A DNA stretch of 64,000 nucleotides from Tridacna crocea (GCA_943736015.1 OX031058.1:15835001-15899000); one strand, 5' to 3'. Numbered from the stretch's first letter, positions 50,176-62,344 are shown. Numbers and translations: made by a program. The notes: generated by a model from the letters alone, not told the origin.

Positions 50176-50323
50176 TGTAAATTTGTTTCAAGGGGGAACA
50201 ATTTAATGTCTTGCCTTAATGGACATTGTCTTTGAGGCGGGAATCACTCTCTGACCAGACGTGTCAGCATGAATGAAAAACAGTGATGTTTGCTGAACGC
50301 TTTAAACCAACTTACCTCATAAC

Positions 50324-50592
50324 ATATGGAGTGCAACATGCGAAAAGGTGCATTCGGACATTTGCGTAAAGTGTCGTCTCGGATTAGCCTGCGCAGTCCG
50401 CGCAGGCTAATCCGAGACGGCACTTTACGAAGACATTAGATTTTGTGATACAGTAGACTTGCGTAAAACAGAAAATCACATAAAATCGGAAAATGTCGTT
50501 TCGGATTAGCCTGTGCAGACTGCATACGCTGATCAGAGACGACACTTTACGCAAATGTCCGAATGACCCTTTTCGCGTGTTGCACTCCATAT
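50324..50592. mobile_element. B-family double-hairpin MITE, longest termini
   Basis: ATATGGAGTGCAACATGCGA to TCGCGTGTTGCACTCCATAT. First hairpin GTCTCGGATTAGCCTGCGCA perfect; second GGATTAGCCTGTGCAGACTG. The ATATGGAGTGCAAC terminus differs from the GGCCTGCAAC terminus of the copies at 12193, 21705 and 30833. Confidence 0.93.
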
Positions 50593-50599
50593 ATAAGCC

Positions 50600-50830
50600 G
50601 TAAAATAAATGCCTTTTTTGCATTTGCAAAAAGTTTCGGTTCAGGTTAGCCTGCGCGGTCTGCGCAGGCTGACCTGGGTCGATACTTTTTGCTTTTCGTA
50701 TTTTTTATAGGATCACTGTGCCTCATGATATACTGGATTGCTATACAAAATGGATTTTATGGGTCTATAATTGTGATGACTTGTCTGGTACCATGCACTG
50801 TAGTGATGTATTAAGCCCTTGTTACTAGAC
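50600..50830 (+). mobile_element. D-family element
   Basis: TTTGCAAAAAGTTTCGGTTC, AGGTTAGCCTGCGCGGTCTG, CGCAGGCTGACCTGGGTCGA, TACTTTTTGC; the body shares GATTTTATGGGTCTATAAT with 41151-41168. Confidence 0.8.
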
Positions 50831-51189
50831 CATGGCTGAAATATTTAAAACAACCATGTATGTAGGATGAAGTATTAAAATATAAAATACTTTGAACGAC
50901 ATATATCATAAACGTTTACGCGCATCCTTTCGAGCATGTTTTTTTTTTATGGATTTTGAATCAAAAGTGCACATATGAATTATCTCACATATAGTAACAT
51001 TGTTGGTGCACTGAAACGAGTAGCACTTTATTCGGGTAGTATTAGCAAGAGAAAAAGAAATAAAAGATCTAAAAACTGTCACCGTAAACTAATCAAAATA
51101 CTGTTGACAAGAGTTACACACCAACCTTGCAAATAAAAGCAAGAAATTTAAATTTGAGAAAATTATAAGTGTTCCCTCTATGAAAATTA
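50831..51189. other. Unassigned spacer
   Basis: AT-rich; no repeat or ORF. Confidence 0.4.
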
Positions 51190-51700
51190 ATTCTAATGTT
51201 CAATTTCTCCTTTTCCCTCCATGTCTTCAGAGGTTTTATTTAGTTTAAACATATTTTATTGCCAAATATTTTACAAGAATATAATTTACAACATAGAACA
51301 ATATACACAATCAAAGGACAAGGCAAAAGGGTCTGACCACAAGTTTTATTCTATTTATTTGCTGCAAAAATTAACTTCCAAAGTAATCTTCATCCTAGTT
51401 TTCTGACGAAATAAGCCAGGATAGGTCCCATTTTTAGTTTTTCATATTGTTTAGAATTATCTTATTGTTTAGAATTATGAATACTGTGATTGTGGAAATT
51501 TTAAGGAAACCTCTCCGTTATATAAAGTATGTATTTCTTTGAATTTAGCCCTTAATTCTGTCAAATTATATCTTTTAACTCAGCGGTCTATATATTACAT
51601 ATAAATTTGTACATAAACTATGCTCCAAACCAGGCTTTTTATATTTTTTGTTCAAAACTAAATGCATTTTCATGTTGTACATTTCTGTTAGAAAAAATTG
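51190..51700 (+). repeat. U repeat, copy 1
   Basis: A dispersed repeat without inverted ends, matched by 61690-62110: TTTCTCCTTTTCCCTCCATG, ATACTGTGATTGTGGAAATT, AGCCCTTAATTCTGTCAAAT, GCTCCAAACCAGGCTTTTTA. Identity is moderate, so it is old. Confidence 0.7.
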
Positions 51701-51728
51701 TGATATACGTCCTCAAACTCAAATCATA

Positions 51729-51971
51729 CCATTTAAAAGTATGGAAAATATCGTAAAGATGATCTCTGATGAAGCGTGGTTGGTTTATGTGTTAGTTACT
51801 GACAGAAAAATGAATTTAAAATTAAAGCAAATAAAAAAAAAAAAGATAGAGTGACCTGGCAGTTTTTAAAATACAGTCTGAAATTATTTTCTCTACCAGT
51901 GACTAATGTTTCGACTGACCACGCCATAACAGGATGTCATCTTCACAATAATTTTCATACTTTTAAATGCG
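51729..51971. mobile_element. V element with inverted ends of about 75 bp
   Basis: CATTTAAAAGTATGGAAAAT, GTAAAGATGATCTCTGATGA, AGCGTGGTTGG mirrors GACTGACCACGCCA, GATGTCATCTTCACAATAAT, TTTCATACTTTTAAATG. About 243 bp. A half copy is at 47833. Confidence 0.7.
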
Positions 51972-51975
51972 ACTG

Positions 51976-52135
51976 TTTTTTTTTTTTTTTTTTTTTTCCA
52001 CAGGACTGTCCTTGGGCAAGACACTTCAGAGCCTAGCCTAGTACTGGTGAAACCCAGGAAACATGAATATGTGAACTGACGCCTTGATATGACTGAAATA
52101 CTGTTGAAAGCGGCGTAAAACACCATCCAAACAAA
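51976..52135 (+). mobile_element. SINE 3' body preceded by poly(T)
   Basis: A 22-T tract (51976-51997), then CCACAGGACTGTCCTTGGGC, AAGACACTTCAGAGCC, GTACTGGTGAAACCCAGGAA, AGCGGCGTAAAACACC. It shares GTACTGGTG and CCCAGGAARC with the tRNA-Met SINE at 24873. The tRNA-like head is not visible. Confidence 0.5.
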
Positions 52136-52207
52136 TTCATACTTTTAAATGCACCTAGAGTTATTCAAATGATAGGGCATCAGACTTCGGGTACATATGC
52201 ATGTTGA

Positions 52208-52420
52208 TTTTAGACCAGACGGCCAAAGTTTGGACTTGTCCGAATCGCAAACATCTAAAAGAGACAATTTCAACGTATCGCAAAAGAATGAATATATCTA
52301 TAAATAGAGAGAAACCATTGTGAGAAAAGGAGAAAATACTGTTTACCAGTATTTTCTCCCTTTCCTATCATGCTTTCAAAAGTGTTTCTTATGAGGAATT
52401 GTTCAGGGAAAATTTATCAG
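52208..52420 (-). mobile_element. A-family MITE, old
   Basis: CCAGACGGCCAAAGTTTGGA, GAAACCATTGTGAGAAAAGG, AATACTGTTTACCAGTATTT (paired change GTTTACCAGTA-type tip); ends lost. It is the last A copy before the MITE-poor block. Confidence 0.72.
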
Positions 52421-53310
52421 TGCCTCCCGTTACAATGTTGTACAGCAAAGATGACCAAATGTTGGAATATTCTAAGCGAAAGTAAAACTCAAGGTTTCGG
52501 TATGAAATTTTCTAGACAAATCATAAAGTAACAGATATATGTAATTGTCCAGTAAGTAAATACCGTGTCCAAAATGTGTTCAATTAGAGGCCGTGTTTGA
52601 AAAACGTTAGTGTCTGGCTTGATGGATAGGGTGCCATTGGACCATTGCCCCTTAGTTTTCGAACTTAATTGAGCTGAGCATGAGCTCACAAATTTATGCA
52701 AATGTAAATGAGATGCAAAATCAAATGAATATTACACAACTTCTGACAGAGTTACTACTTAAGTTTATGAGCATCACTATTTTGTTAAAGATCTAGATAG
52801 TATGTCTTCAAGGTACATACATCGAGACCATCTTTCATATATATTTGTTCCTGACCTTGTTAATATTTATTAAATACTGGAGTAGCAGATTGTTATGGAA
52901 CTTAGTTCAGATGAGCATGCAATTCGACAGTTTCATAAATATGAAGAAAAAGCAGTTAATCATAGTATAGATATCAATTAAAAAGGTAAAATCTTAGCAA
53001 AGTAATTTTGCGTTAATTCAACAGCTCTCCTATTTTCTTTGTTATCAAATAAATACCTAATCTCAAGTTTCATAAGTTTTAATGAAACTAAAAGTTTGAG
53101 AAGAAACTCAGTTGATAATGGACAACAATCTGATAACAATGGATTTTTTTCAACAATATTTATAGATGCCTTAACGCATCGCCGTATTGCATTCTACCAA
53201 GCTATGTATCACCTAATTATAGATCCATAAAATCCAGTTCGTATAACAGATGTAGATTTTGGCAATGATATTTCTACCTTTTCATTTTTTCATCTATCTT
53301 TTTTTAAAAG

Positions 53311-53322
53311 GAGGGGGGGGGG
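53311..53322. repeat. Short G tract
   Basis: GAGGGGGGGGGG after a T/A-rich run. Confidence 0.8.
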
Positions 53323-54353
53323 TAAATCATTCATTATCTTATTAACGGAAACAAAAGTTATTATTTACTTACCAACGACCATTAAAAGCAAGCACAACAG
53401 AAACATGAGGCTTTGGTTTGGTTTATGATGTTATTTTGGATTTCGATATTATCGACCATAGAACTACTTTACATGTAACTGTTTTCCTGTACAAATACCT
53501 TGTAGATGAAAATGTTTTTCTGTGTCTTTGTCAAGTTTCCATGATCTTATTATTAATACTAATATCATTATTATTTTACTTTTCTAAATTATTAGTATCA
53601 TCGTTATTTTTCACCATCATGATTTTATAAATATATATATAGTGTTCGAAGGCGTAATGTTGTCATAGACTATTTATACATAGTGTTTATTATCTTAAAT
53701 GTGATACAAAAAGAGACCATGTTACAATTTTTTAGTTTCTGACGTAATGTCACCTGCATCAACAGTAAATTTGTATTCCATGCTCAATTTATTATTATAA
53801 TCATTTCTTTAAAGATATACTGTCTCTTAATTAAGTGGTTTAATAAGGTAACAGGCAAACTATTGTATTTTAAGAACAGACACAGAGTCTTGAATTACAG
53901 CTTTACTGTTGTCATTGTAGAGGGGTAAACATATGTCTATCTTGTTTATCTGCAGTTAGTTCCCCTTTATTTGAGTTTTATTTAAAGGAACTGTGCTCTT
54001 CCAAGACTAACAGATGTGCAGTTGGTGACAATCTTTGATATTCAGATCATTGTGACATTATGGTGACTTTATAATGCTTGTGATCAGCTGTTATCATTTA
54101 GATATAGCATGCCCATCTTAATGACAAATTTTCTCTTAATTTCAAGTTTTTATTATATTTTCATTAAGCCTCTGTTGTATATGTTAATTCATATTTCTCA
54201 TTCATGCATCATGCCAAACAGGTATAAAGCGACAATATCCGATGGACTGACTATTACTAGTCACCTGTGCAATCCGAACAAGGTGACCTAGGTCGACACC
54301 TTTTGCCGTTGTTTAATTTTTTGCATGTAAACAGTCAATTACTATACCTCTAA

Positions 54354-54611
54354 ACTCAACCGAAGTTGGGCGAAATGGCATTTACACATATTGAAACGAT
54401 TGCTACAAAAGAGAATGAAAGTGATGCAGCCCAAACCCTGCCATTTATTAACAACACACGTATTGCGAACATTTTTGGAATAGATACACGTGCAAGTGAA
54501 AATATATGTTTTCGAAATGGTGCCTTTGTTGACATAACTTGTAAGCCAGGAGCTTCCACCGCCCGCCTGAATATTCACAAAAGTCAAAGACTGCTATCAT
54601 TTACTGACTAA
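54354..54611 (+). CDS. Candidate terminal exon, unknown product
   Basis: An open frame of about 85 codons from the stop at 54351 to TAA at 54609; first ATG at 54375. It reads MAFTHIETIATKENESDAAQ, then NNTRIANIFGIDTRASENIC, ending RLLSFTD. Codon use is balanced, with more G and C than the surroundings, unlike the hydrophobic or Lys-rich AT-driven ORFs elsewhere. No domain is recognised. The opposite strand is also open over much of it (54342-54587), which weakens the case. There is no strong acceptor; CTCTAAACTCAACCGAAG is a poor match. It lies in the MITE-poor block. It could be the last coding exon of a host gene on the plus strand, or chance. Confidence 0.2.
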   Translation, partial: TQPKLGEMAFTHIETIATKENESDAAQTLPFINNTRIANIFGIDTRASENICFRNGAFVDITCKPGASTARLNIHKSQRLLSFTD

Positions 54612-57600
54612 GATTTATCTGAGTCATTCTATTTACTAGTATTTAAGCTCACTTTAAAGAAGATTATGGTAATAACTAGGTACTTGTCAACACAATCCTT
54701 GCGCTCCATGGATGAAATTCATTCTGTATTCCACTAGGCAATCTGAAATGACACTATAGTAGTTTCACCATGACCATCTTTTACTTAGTACAAGTTTTAA
54801 ATGTAATTCTTATATATTGTGTATGTGCGTTGTTGCCTCTGTCCGTCGAGTTCACTTCAGCATTTTCCCTGATAGTCATCGAGATGTCACTTCATCGAAC
54901 AACATTCTTATTGTACATATTACTCATGCATCATTCGTATTGTATTTTTTAAGATGTTCTAAATTCTATTCTAAATTCTGTAACACTTTTTCTAATGAGC
55001 TAAACTGGCCAGTTTAGATGATTGTAATGCCAACAAAAGTACCGTTTCGACTACATGTACATTCACTCTTACGTGTATTTATTATACAGCATTTTGTTTG
55101 CAAAAGTTATAAATTTTGACAACCATTTTTTTGCCAACAATAACTCTTGTAACTGTAGAAATGTCGCATGTTTCCACTGAAACTGTAATCTTACAAACAA
55201 TCATTGCAAGAAATTAAAACTGTGTTATTTTATAAATTTAAAATAATAAAAATGTTGCTTGAGATGGATGGTTCAGGACCCTGGATCGCAGTCGTTTTGT
55301 TATTTGCAACATTTTGACCACAATGGTTTTTTTATTGCATACACAGAAAGACAAATCTGAATATTCGAAGAGCCTGGCAAGAAAAATATTCATACCGATG
55401 AGTCGGTTACGATGATACATAAAATAAAAACAAAAATGATTGGTGTCTACGCTACAATAAAAATGTAAAATTTCTGTTAATTGTAAATATTCGCTGCTCA
55501 CTGCATATACAGTATATTGTGAGTGGCTTTCTTTTACATTTAATATTGTTAAACAGCTGTATATGGCTAAATAAATGTTTTTATTTATGTTTATAAGAAA
55601 AAAAGGGAAGTAGTGATACGTAATTAATCATCATCGACGGCAAAAGTTGTTCTGTCTGTACAAATGTTAACTCATACCTACCTTTATTCGTGCATTATAA
55701 ATATTTTGTCGCTGTCATGCTCTTTATTTCGAGTGATTTTTGTGACAGCAAATATTCAAAGTTTAAATTGACATTACAATGGTTCGAACTGAATATCCTG
55801 AAAAGCAACCCAAAAAATTATTGCTTTCATTTGTGTTGTTATTATCATTTAACGTGAAAAAATTCGGTAATTCATACCTTTAGACTTTCAAAATATAGGT
55901 ATATTTCTGTTAATCTTTCCAGGATGACCAAAAGAAATGGATACTTTTCTTTAAAATTGTTATGTCCGTTATGGGTCGTACAGGTCGTATAAGTGCTATC
56001 CTGAAAACCTGTTAGTTTCATAGTGCATTAAATATCAGTACACTTTGTGTATTGGGAGGCGGACATTTATGTTTTAAGAATGTCAGTAAAAAGTTTTCGA
56101 CCTTGACGGTTACATATAAACATTATTGTAACTTGTATCATTACTCCCGACACACACATGGAGCAGACGGTTCAGACAACAAACTTAGAATATTCGAATA
56201 CCAACGTGCACCATAGTAAAACACATACATACTTATGAAACTTAAGGCAAAAGAAGAAACAATAAATTCCATGTTGCCAAATGCTGCATGTTTTGCTAGC
56301 ATAGCTACATTTATATGGATGTATAGGGGGAAAACATCTAAAACTGTACTGTATATTTTATGCCGTCAGCTCTCGATCTACTTTCGTTTAAAAACCGTTT
56401 GAATTGCGCGCTACATGTCAAGAGTAGAAAGTGATAATCTGTTGATTTTTTAAAATTGTTCCTCCATGTCAAATCCTATTTTACCCAACAGATATCCAAC
56501 AGAAAACCTTTGAATGGCTGAGAGATATTGTTGTAGATGTTGTTCTTGTGAAAAAATTATTTTAATGATACAGTTTACTCAGTTACCTTCAGCTTGAAGG
56601 ACAGAAAGTTTGGTCATGTTTAAGTTAATAATGTTAATTTTGATCTTGGAAAATTCTTTGTCGCCCGGTTTTAACATGCAGTTGAGAGTGTGAATTTTGT
56701 ACAAAAAAGTAATTATAGTAATACAGGCAAGTTTTCTTTGTTTTTGTTTTACCAACTTATTCTCTATTTTTATAACTATACATGTATTTCTTGTTAATCA
56801 TTTACAAACCAATCTTACTTTAATACCTAAATGAAATATTTGTTTTTTGTGGATAAAACAGTACACAAAAACATTTAGGCTTTAGTTCTGTCATTTTACA
56901 AATTTGTTTTTCTTGTTCTTTGCAAACATTTTCAACACAGGATGTCCTCCTAAAGAGTTTACAGATTTATCAATGCATCCTAAACAAATCCAAGTAAACA
57001 AATAGACGTTCCTATCTAGCCTATCAAGAATGATAATATTTGTCTTGTACAATTTGCATCGAAATAGAAAGAATACAACACATATGATCTAAATTTATCC
57101 AACGTAAACAAAAATAAAAAATTAACTATGATTCAGAATCGCTGAAGTTATTTGCAAATTTTAGCCGTCTTCAAAGGTCAAATACAGTGTGGACAGTTAT
57201 TGCGGTATTAATCCCGGCTCACACAAGATAAATGTGCAGGACTTTTTCATTTTTGTACAACACATATTAATAATGGTTTACTTACATTTATTTCGAGACC
57301 CAATCTATACACCGAGTGTCAGAATCATTATAATTTGCATGGTTATGTATTTCCATAGTGACGAATATGTGTATAGGACCAACAAGGAGCCTCGTGCTTT
57401 TTTTGAATGTTAAGATTCTCAAATGTGGTATTTCAAGGTAGCATTTGATAATCAAACAAGGCTATAAATTGTGATAGCCAGATATTGACCGACTTAACAT
57501 CTGTATAATAAACCAGTCTTTCTTCATGGCGATGCGTTTTGAACAGAACGTTTAAACATCGTTTCAAGAAAAGCACACCTGAATATATACCAGTATTTGA

Positions 57601-58659
57601 ATCGTGGACATGTTGTCATAAATAAATGCATGTAAACATCCTTTGCAAGCAATGGTGCTTTTCATACTGTTACTGCGACTAGCTTTTTTCTCGGTTTCTT
57701 GGCTTTTTACAGGATTCTGTTTATATTTATCGAATTGTAAGCTTCGGAATGTGGATTAAATTTTATATAGCAATTCATTTAAAGTACTGAATAGGAAGAC
57801 ACACTGCGCTTAGTATGTAGATGTCCACAATATAACGTTTCGGATCGGGTATCGGGTGGCCCGTATTGATGGAATTGCGAAAAGTAATGTTGAATTATAA
57901 AACACTCTCGCCCACGCAATCTGGCTGCCTCTGCATAAAGTGAGATATTGATTTCCTTCGCCCAAACACCATAAATGGGAGGCTTGTGTTCGCCAGATGG
58001 AAGTGAATCGTTTTGGGTTTATAGAATTTATCTACCTGCAATATAATTATTTATCAAGGACAGGATTTCTTTGTTAGAGTTTGACTGCATAAATTTGCAT
58101 ATATAATGAATGGGTGGTTGTGCATATGTTTTGTCTGGATACCTCTATGAAGCAAAAGGATATATGCGAAGTGTTTTTAGATAAACATATGGTAGGGATG
58201 TGGATTCTTTAATAGATAATTACGTCAGTGTTTTTGCACTGGCAATGCACGATCGAGGACATAAAGAGTCGGTTCCATATATAATACAGGTTCGAACTTT
58301 TGCCTTCCAAATTATAGATACTTTTGCATGTATTGGTATTTAGAAACTGATGTACAGCTATTAAGCAACTGATTGCAAACAAATTTTACTAAAACACCCA
58401 AATCTTTATTTCCTAAAATGCGTCCTTTATGTAGATGAGATTAGCACCCATGAAAATTCAGGTTGGAGATCTTTGTTTAAAACTATGTCTATGCACACTA
58501 ATAATCTATTTTTTACCCACAAACAATCACCCTTTGCATGTCTGCCTAACTATTGAACTTCTAATGGTCTACATTTTCTTAGTTTATATAAAATTTAGGA
58601 AACTGTACTTGTATCTAAAGAACATGCACGCAGTTATGATTCTGTCAATTGCATAGTCC

Positions 58660-58872
58660 TTCAATCATCCTATTCGCATTGTCCCAAGTCTGGCAGCGAT
58701 CAGTTAGCGTCAGTACAAGGAAAAGCAGCCTCATAGATGACACAAATGGGTATGTTTTCTCTCTGTTCGAGGGCAAAAACACTAAGTTTGTAATCGTAGA
58801 GATACATTCTGCTGTTGTTGAACTCACTTGTCGAGAGACGAATTCTCGACGATGTCGAATAACATATATTTA
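58660..58872 (+). CDS. Possible exon, very uncertain
   Basis: An open frame including VWQRSVSVSTRKSSLIDDTN, GYVFSLFEGKNTKFVIVEIH and ending at TAA. Its composition is more coding-like than its neighbours, but the minus strand is open too and no splice site stands out. No similarity recognised. Confidence 0.13.
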
Positions 58873-59377
58873 ACATAAATAATTTTGTGTTTGCTTTGAC
58901 AAGAGGTAGATAAAACATTTTAATCAGTATCAACCATCATTAGAAAAAAAGGGACAAAAATAATTCTATAGCAATTGTTCAAAAACTGAGTAAAACAGCT
59001 GAAATCGATTTACAACGATTTCTACCCGAACGTTTTTATTTCGAGACTACATTACCCCTCAAACACCGAAATAATACATTGCAAAACATGCATAATAACA
59101 ACATGTTAGGGCGGTTTACAACACGAATTCTAGCATACTCACACGGATCGTAGAATGTCTTCGGCGGTGTTGCAATCATCAACATATTTTGATGCCATCA
59201 GGTTTTCAAAACCAATATATCTGCTGTAGATAAGCTTTTCATGTATAAAGTGTCAAAACAAAGTGTTTAGAGACACCTGTCTGGAGAGACAGCACATTGT
59301 TTCAGCTATAAATCACTTTAGCTCACGCGGTAATTTGTCGCACACAACTATATACGAATAGGACCTCCATTTTGAAT

Positions 59378-59440
59378 CACGTGATTTCTATATAAATTTT
59401 CTTCCTCAACGGCGAATTCCTCTCGGAGAAGAAGGTAGGA
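59378..59440 (+). promoter_or_regulatory. Candidate promoter: E-box plus TATA
   Basis: TCACGTGATT (E-box) is followed within about 10 bp by CTATATAAATTT (TATA-like, about 59389-59398), then a CG-containing leader (CAACGGCGAATTCCTCTCGG) and AGAAGAAGGTAGGA, whose AAG-GTAGGA could be a splice donor. Suggestive of a plus-strand promoter at the right end of the MITE-poor block. Inference. Confidence 0.3.
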
Positions 59441-60242
59441 AAAAGTGCTGACGTACGTGGTATTCCATTAAAGTTTCTAACTTAGCAAACGCATGTGTTT
59501 TTTTCAGAAGTTAAACAAAAAATAAATTGAGTAGTGGATGACACGGCAAGAATTCGATCGCATCTGACTGCGTCTGTGGAAGGGCTGTTCGAAAATGATT
59601 TAACCAAACAGTGGACAGATGTATTTGTTTGTGGTAAGGCGGAGGAAACGCGCGTTCTATTTATGTAACAATTTATTTCGTTCAAATACTATTACATTAA
59701 CAAAGGCTAAATATAATAAAAATATAATAAATAATTATTTTCAGTTGAATATTAATAAGACGATATTTAATCGAATACAAACACCCAGACTTAACAGACT
59801 TCTGCAGTTATCATCACGTTTCGAGTTTAACCAACTTGTAATCGAGGTGTAAGACTTTTATCTGAAACTAATTGAATTAGATTTGTCAAACAATACAATA
59901 TAGATCAGCATGTTTTCTTTCAATAAGTATTTCTATTGTTGGATTTGAAACCATTTTAGAATTTTTCTTTCTGTCCTTTTTTTTAAAATTTCATTTCTTG
60001 ATACAAAACTGGTCTTATTGACTTCGATGTTTATTTTATCTACCTTTTCTTAAATATATTATACCTTCGTCTTTTTCTCAAAAACAAATAGAAAATAATA
60101 TTATTTATTATTCTTTTCTGCTCGTTATTTTACACGTAATGATTTTTTTTTCTTACTTTGATTTCGTTTTTCATTTGATTTGAATTGAATCGGTTAGGTT
60201 TTTATCTCTGAACCTGCTAAATGAGTTAAGTGACACTTTCAA

Positions 60243-60402
60243 TAGTTATAACCCGGATGTTGCTATTTAAAACTTTTTTTATGACGGAAAAATATCTCCG
60301 TATCGAGCAGTGAGGATCTCAGATAAGACTGCGCGTTTTGTGCTGTCTGATCTTGATCTAAACTGCCTGCAAAAAGTCATCCAGTCGCGCTTTAAGGATT
60401 AA
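60243..60402 (+). mobile_element. C-family element
   Basis: Head AGTTATAACCCGGATGTTGC, TATCTCCGTATCGAGCAGTG, hairpin with mutations (AGATAAGACTGCGCGTTTTG), tail GTCATCCAGTCGCGCTTTAAGG. Confidence 0.82.
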
Positions 60403-60733
60403 ATTCATTTTTATTGCTTGGTGGTAACGTTAGCTCTCTCTTTTCATTTTTTCCCCTTGAAAAGGTCATAATTTAGGCAAACGATTATCTTTGCCACACA
60501 TTTAAGTCAAAAAGCTGTTTGCTGCTTTGTGAAAGATGAAATTGAATATGACCCGTGAATGTCTGCAATGGCTGTACAAAAACGCTTGTCCAAGCTCCAG
60601 TTTACGTTCAAATGTCAATTATGGGTGACACATATGCTTGAATTTTCGCTTTACAGTCGGTATACCCAGCATTTTTTTCTTTGCAATGAAAACAGCTTGA
60701 CTGCCAAATCCCTTTTGGTCTATTAGTATAAGG
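60403..60733. other. Unassigned spacer
   Basis: No repeat or coding signal. Confidence 0.4.
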
Positions 60734-60960
60734 TGTTACGGGAGACCACGTATGAGTTTGTCCCGATTTAAATGCAATACCTAACTACTGCGTAAGGGAT
60801 ATATCTCTTTGGTTCAGTGGTTAAGGTATTGGCCTTTCGTCCGGGCGTTCTATGGGTTTAAATCCTGCCTGGTTCCATATTTCTGCCATGCATTTATTCA
60901 TTTGTTACTTTGTTCGTAAGATGGGGACTCGTTCGGAATTGGCCATTGCGCCATTAATCC
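60734..60960 (+). mobile_element. tRNA-derived SINE, copy 1
   Basis: An A box TGGTTCAGTGGTTAAGG (from 60810) and B box GGGTTTAAATCC (60854-60865) lie 34 bp apart, with GGCCTTTCGTCCGGGCG between. They are preceded by a body shared with 62345: GGGAGACCACGTATGAGTTTG, ATACCTAACTACTGCGT. The tRNA-like part is internal, with conserved sequence on both sides. Confidence 0.75.
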
Positions 60961-61270
60961 CATTTGTTGTCAAATAAGGCTTTCTGTCTAATAAGGCTTA
61001 GAGTCATCAATAAATGGTGACTTTAACGACGTTTGGTATAAATGTTCACGCACATCCATACTGCGCATGTGTATTTTTCACAGATAGTAAAAGTATCAGC
61101 GCTATTGTATTTTCACACAAATGGCAGTAGTAACAGCCATAGTATTCAATGGACGAAATAAAATGGGGAAGTTTTCATCAAAATGAACGCTTATTTGTCG
61201 TGGAAAGAGGAAATTTTTACACAATGTCAGCCATCCAACGGGGAAAAAGATACAGTTTCTGACGTTTTCC
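60961..61270. other. Unassigned spacer
   Basis: Leads into the 80-codon ORF 61183-61425, which spans the hairpin below. Confidence 0.4.
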
Positions 61271-61273
61271 TGA

Positions 61274-61343
61274 CAATGGCAGGCCAGTTGTCATGCTATC
61301 CTTTCAGGAATAAGGTGATAGCATCAAAACTGGCCTGCCAGTG
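61274..61343. repeat. Foldback hairpin
   Basis: TGGCAGGCCAGTTGTCATGC, TATC pairs with GATAGCATCAAAACTGGCCT, GCCA around about 16 nt. The overlapping ORF is therefore suspect. Confidence 0.75.
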
Positions 61344-61454
61344 TAAGGATGATATGACTGGTAAAGAACTAGCTGGAAAAAAAAATCCAGTTACACAGCA
61401 AACAATGAAACTGGCAGAAAATTGAAGCTGTTGAAGTATAACTATATCCTCTTT

Positions 61455-61545
61455 GAAAAATACTGTGGGAAAAGGAGAAATTTCTTCAACTGAATAATTT
61501 TCCTTTTTCCATCATGTCTGCCGAGCTTTTATCCTTTTTTTCCAA
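61455..61545. mobile_element. A-related / U-related core fragment
   Basis: AATACTGTGGGAAAAGGAGA, AATTTTCCTTTTTCCATCAT, GTCTGCCGAGCTTTTATC: an A-like left arm leading into the start of a U repeat. Confidence 0.5.
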
Positions 61546-61689
61546 GGACATTTCTTTTTTGTATTTCTATGAGCCATATGGTCATAATCATGTATGCAAA
61601 TTTATAAAAAAAAAAACAAGAACTACATGTAGATAATGAAGACTTTGATATGAATTTGAGGCTTTATAGACTATCTTCATTTTTTGAAG

Positions 61690-62110
61690 GAGTATAGGAT
61701 CCAAAATTAATGTGGGAAAAGGAAAAATCGCTTTTAATGAGTATGAGAAATTTCTTCTTTCCCTCTATGTCTGCTGAACTTCTATTACATAGTTTTTCTT
61801 TGGAAAAATTATTTTCCAACGTGACCTTCATCCCTGTTTCTTGGGGAAAGAAGCACGGGTAGGTGCCATTTTTATTTTTTCTTATTGTCAAGATTTATAA
61901 GTACTATGATTGTGGAAATTCAAAAAAAATAATCTGTCCGTCAGAAAGTATGTTTTTATTGAAGATTAACCCTTAACCCGGTCAAATTATCTCCATTTTT
62001 CACTCCATGGTCTATATATAAAATGCATATTGGTACATTTACCATGCTCAGAGCCAGGCTTTTTCTTGTTTTTTGTGCAAAACTGAATTATTCTTCTTTA
62101 AAGTGATGTT
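61690..62110 (+). repeat. U repeat, copy 2
   Basis: TTTCTTCTTTCCCTCTATGT, GTACTATGATTGTGGAAATT, ACCCTTAACCCGGTCAAATT, GCTCAGAGCCAGGCTTTTTC, aligned with 51190-51700 in the same order. Confidence 0.7.
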
Positions 62111-62344
62111 TATTTGTATATTCTTCTGGTAATTTTACTGTTAAATTGTCTATTAAAGGAAAGTGTGTTAAATCCAGTATATGCTGAATTTTGGAACTGT
62201 ATATACCTTTTTCAAAAGCGAATTTCTCAGAAACCTTTTTTTCCATTGTAATCTACAAGAGACATAATGAGCTTTGTATGTTTCAAGTTAAAAAAAAAAA
62301 TCTGTCCGTTGGAAGAATTTGTCATAAACGTCTTTAAGAGCGGA

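Larger units (their letters stand above)
52421..60242. other. MITE-poor block of about 7.8 kb
   Basis: Apart from a 60-bp D scrap at 54246-54310, none of the families that cover the rest of the window occurs here. The sequence is AT-rich with many AATAAA hexamers (for example about 55245 and 55572). Short ORFs at 52489-52701, 53039-53230, 53418-53630, 55238-55501, 57189-57413 and 58435-58656 show no recognisable domains. It may be introns or a long 3'UTR of a host gene, or a regulatory region that rejects insertions. Confidence 0.5.

Noticed and set aside
60801-60880. Functional tRNA gene
   Set aside because: The B box is mutated (GGTTTAAATCC) and a sister copy at 62430 shares the flanks, so it is a SINE.
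61183-61425. 80-codon ORF as a gene
   Set aside because: A 24-bp inverted repeat (GGCAGGCCAGTT and mirror) lies inside it, which points to a foldback element.
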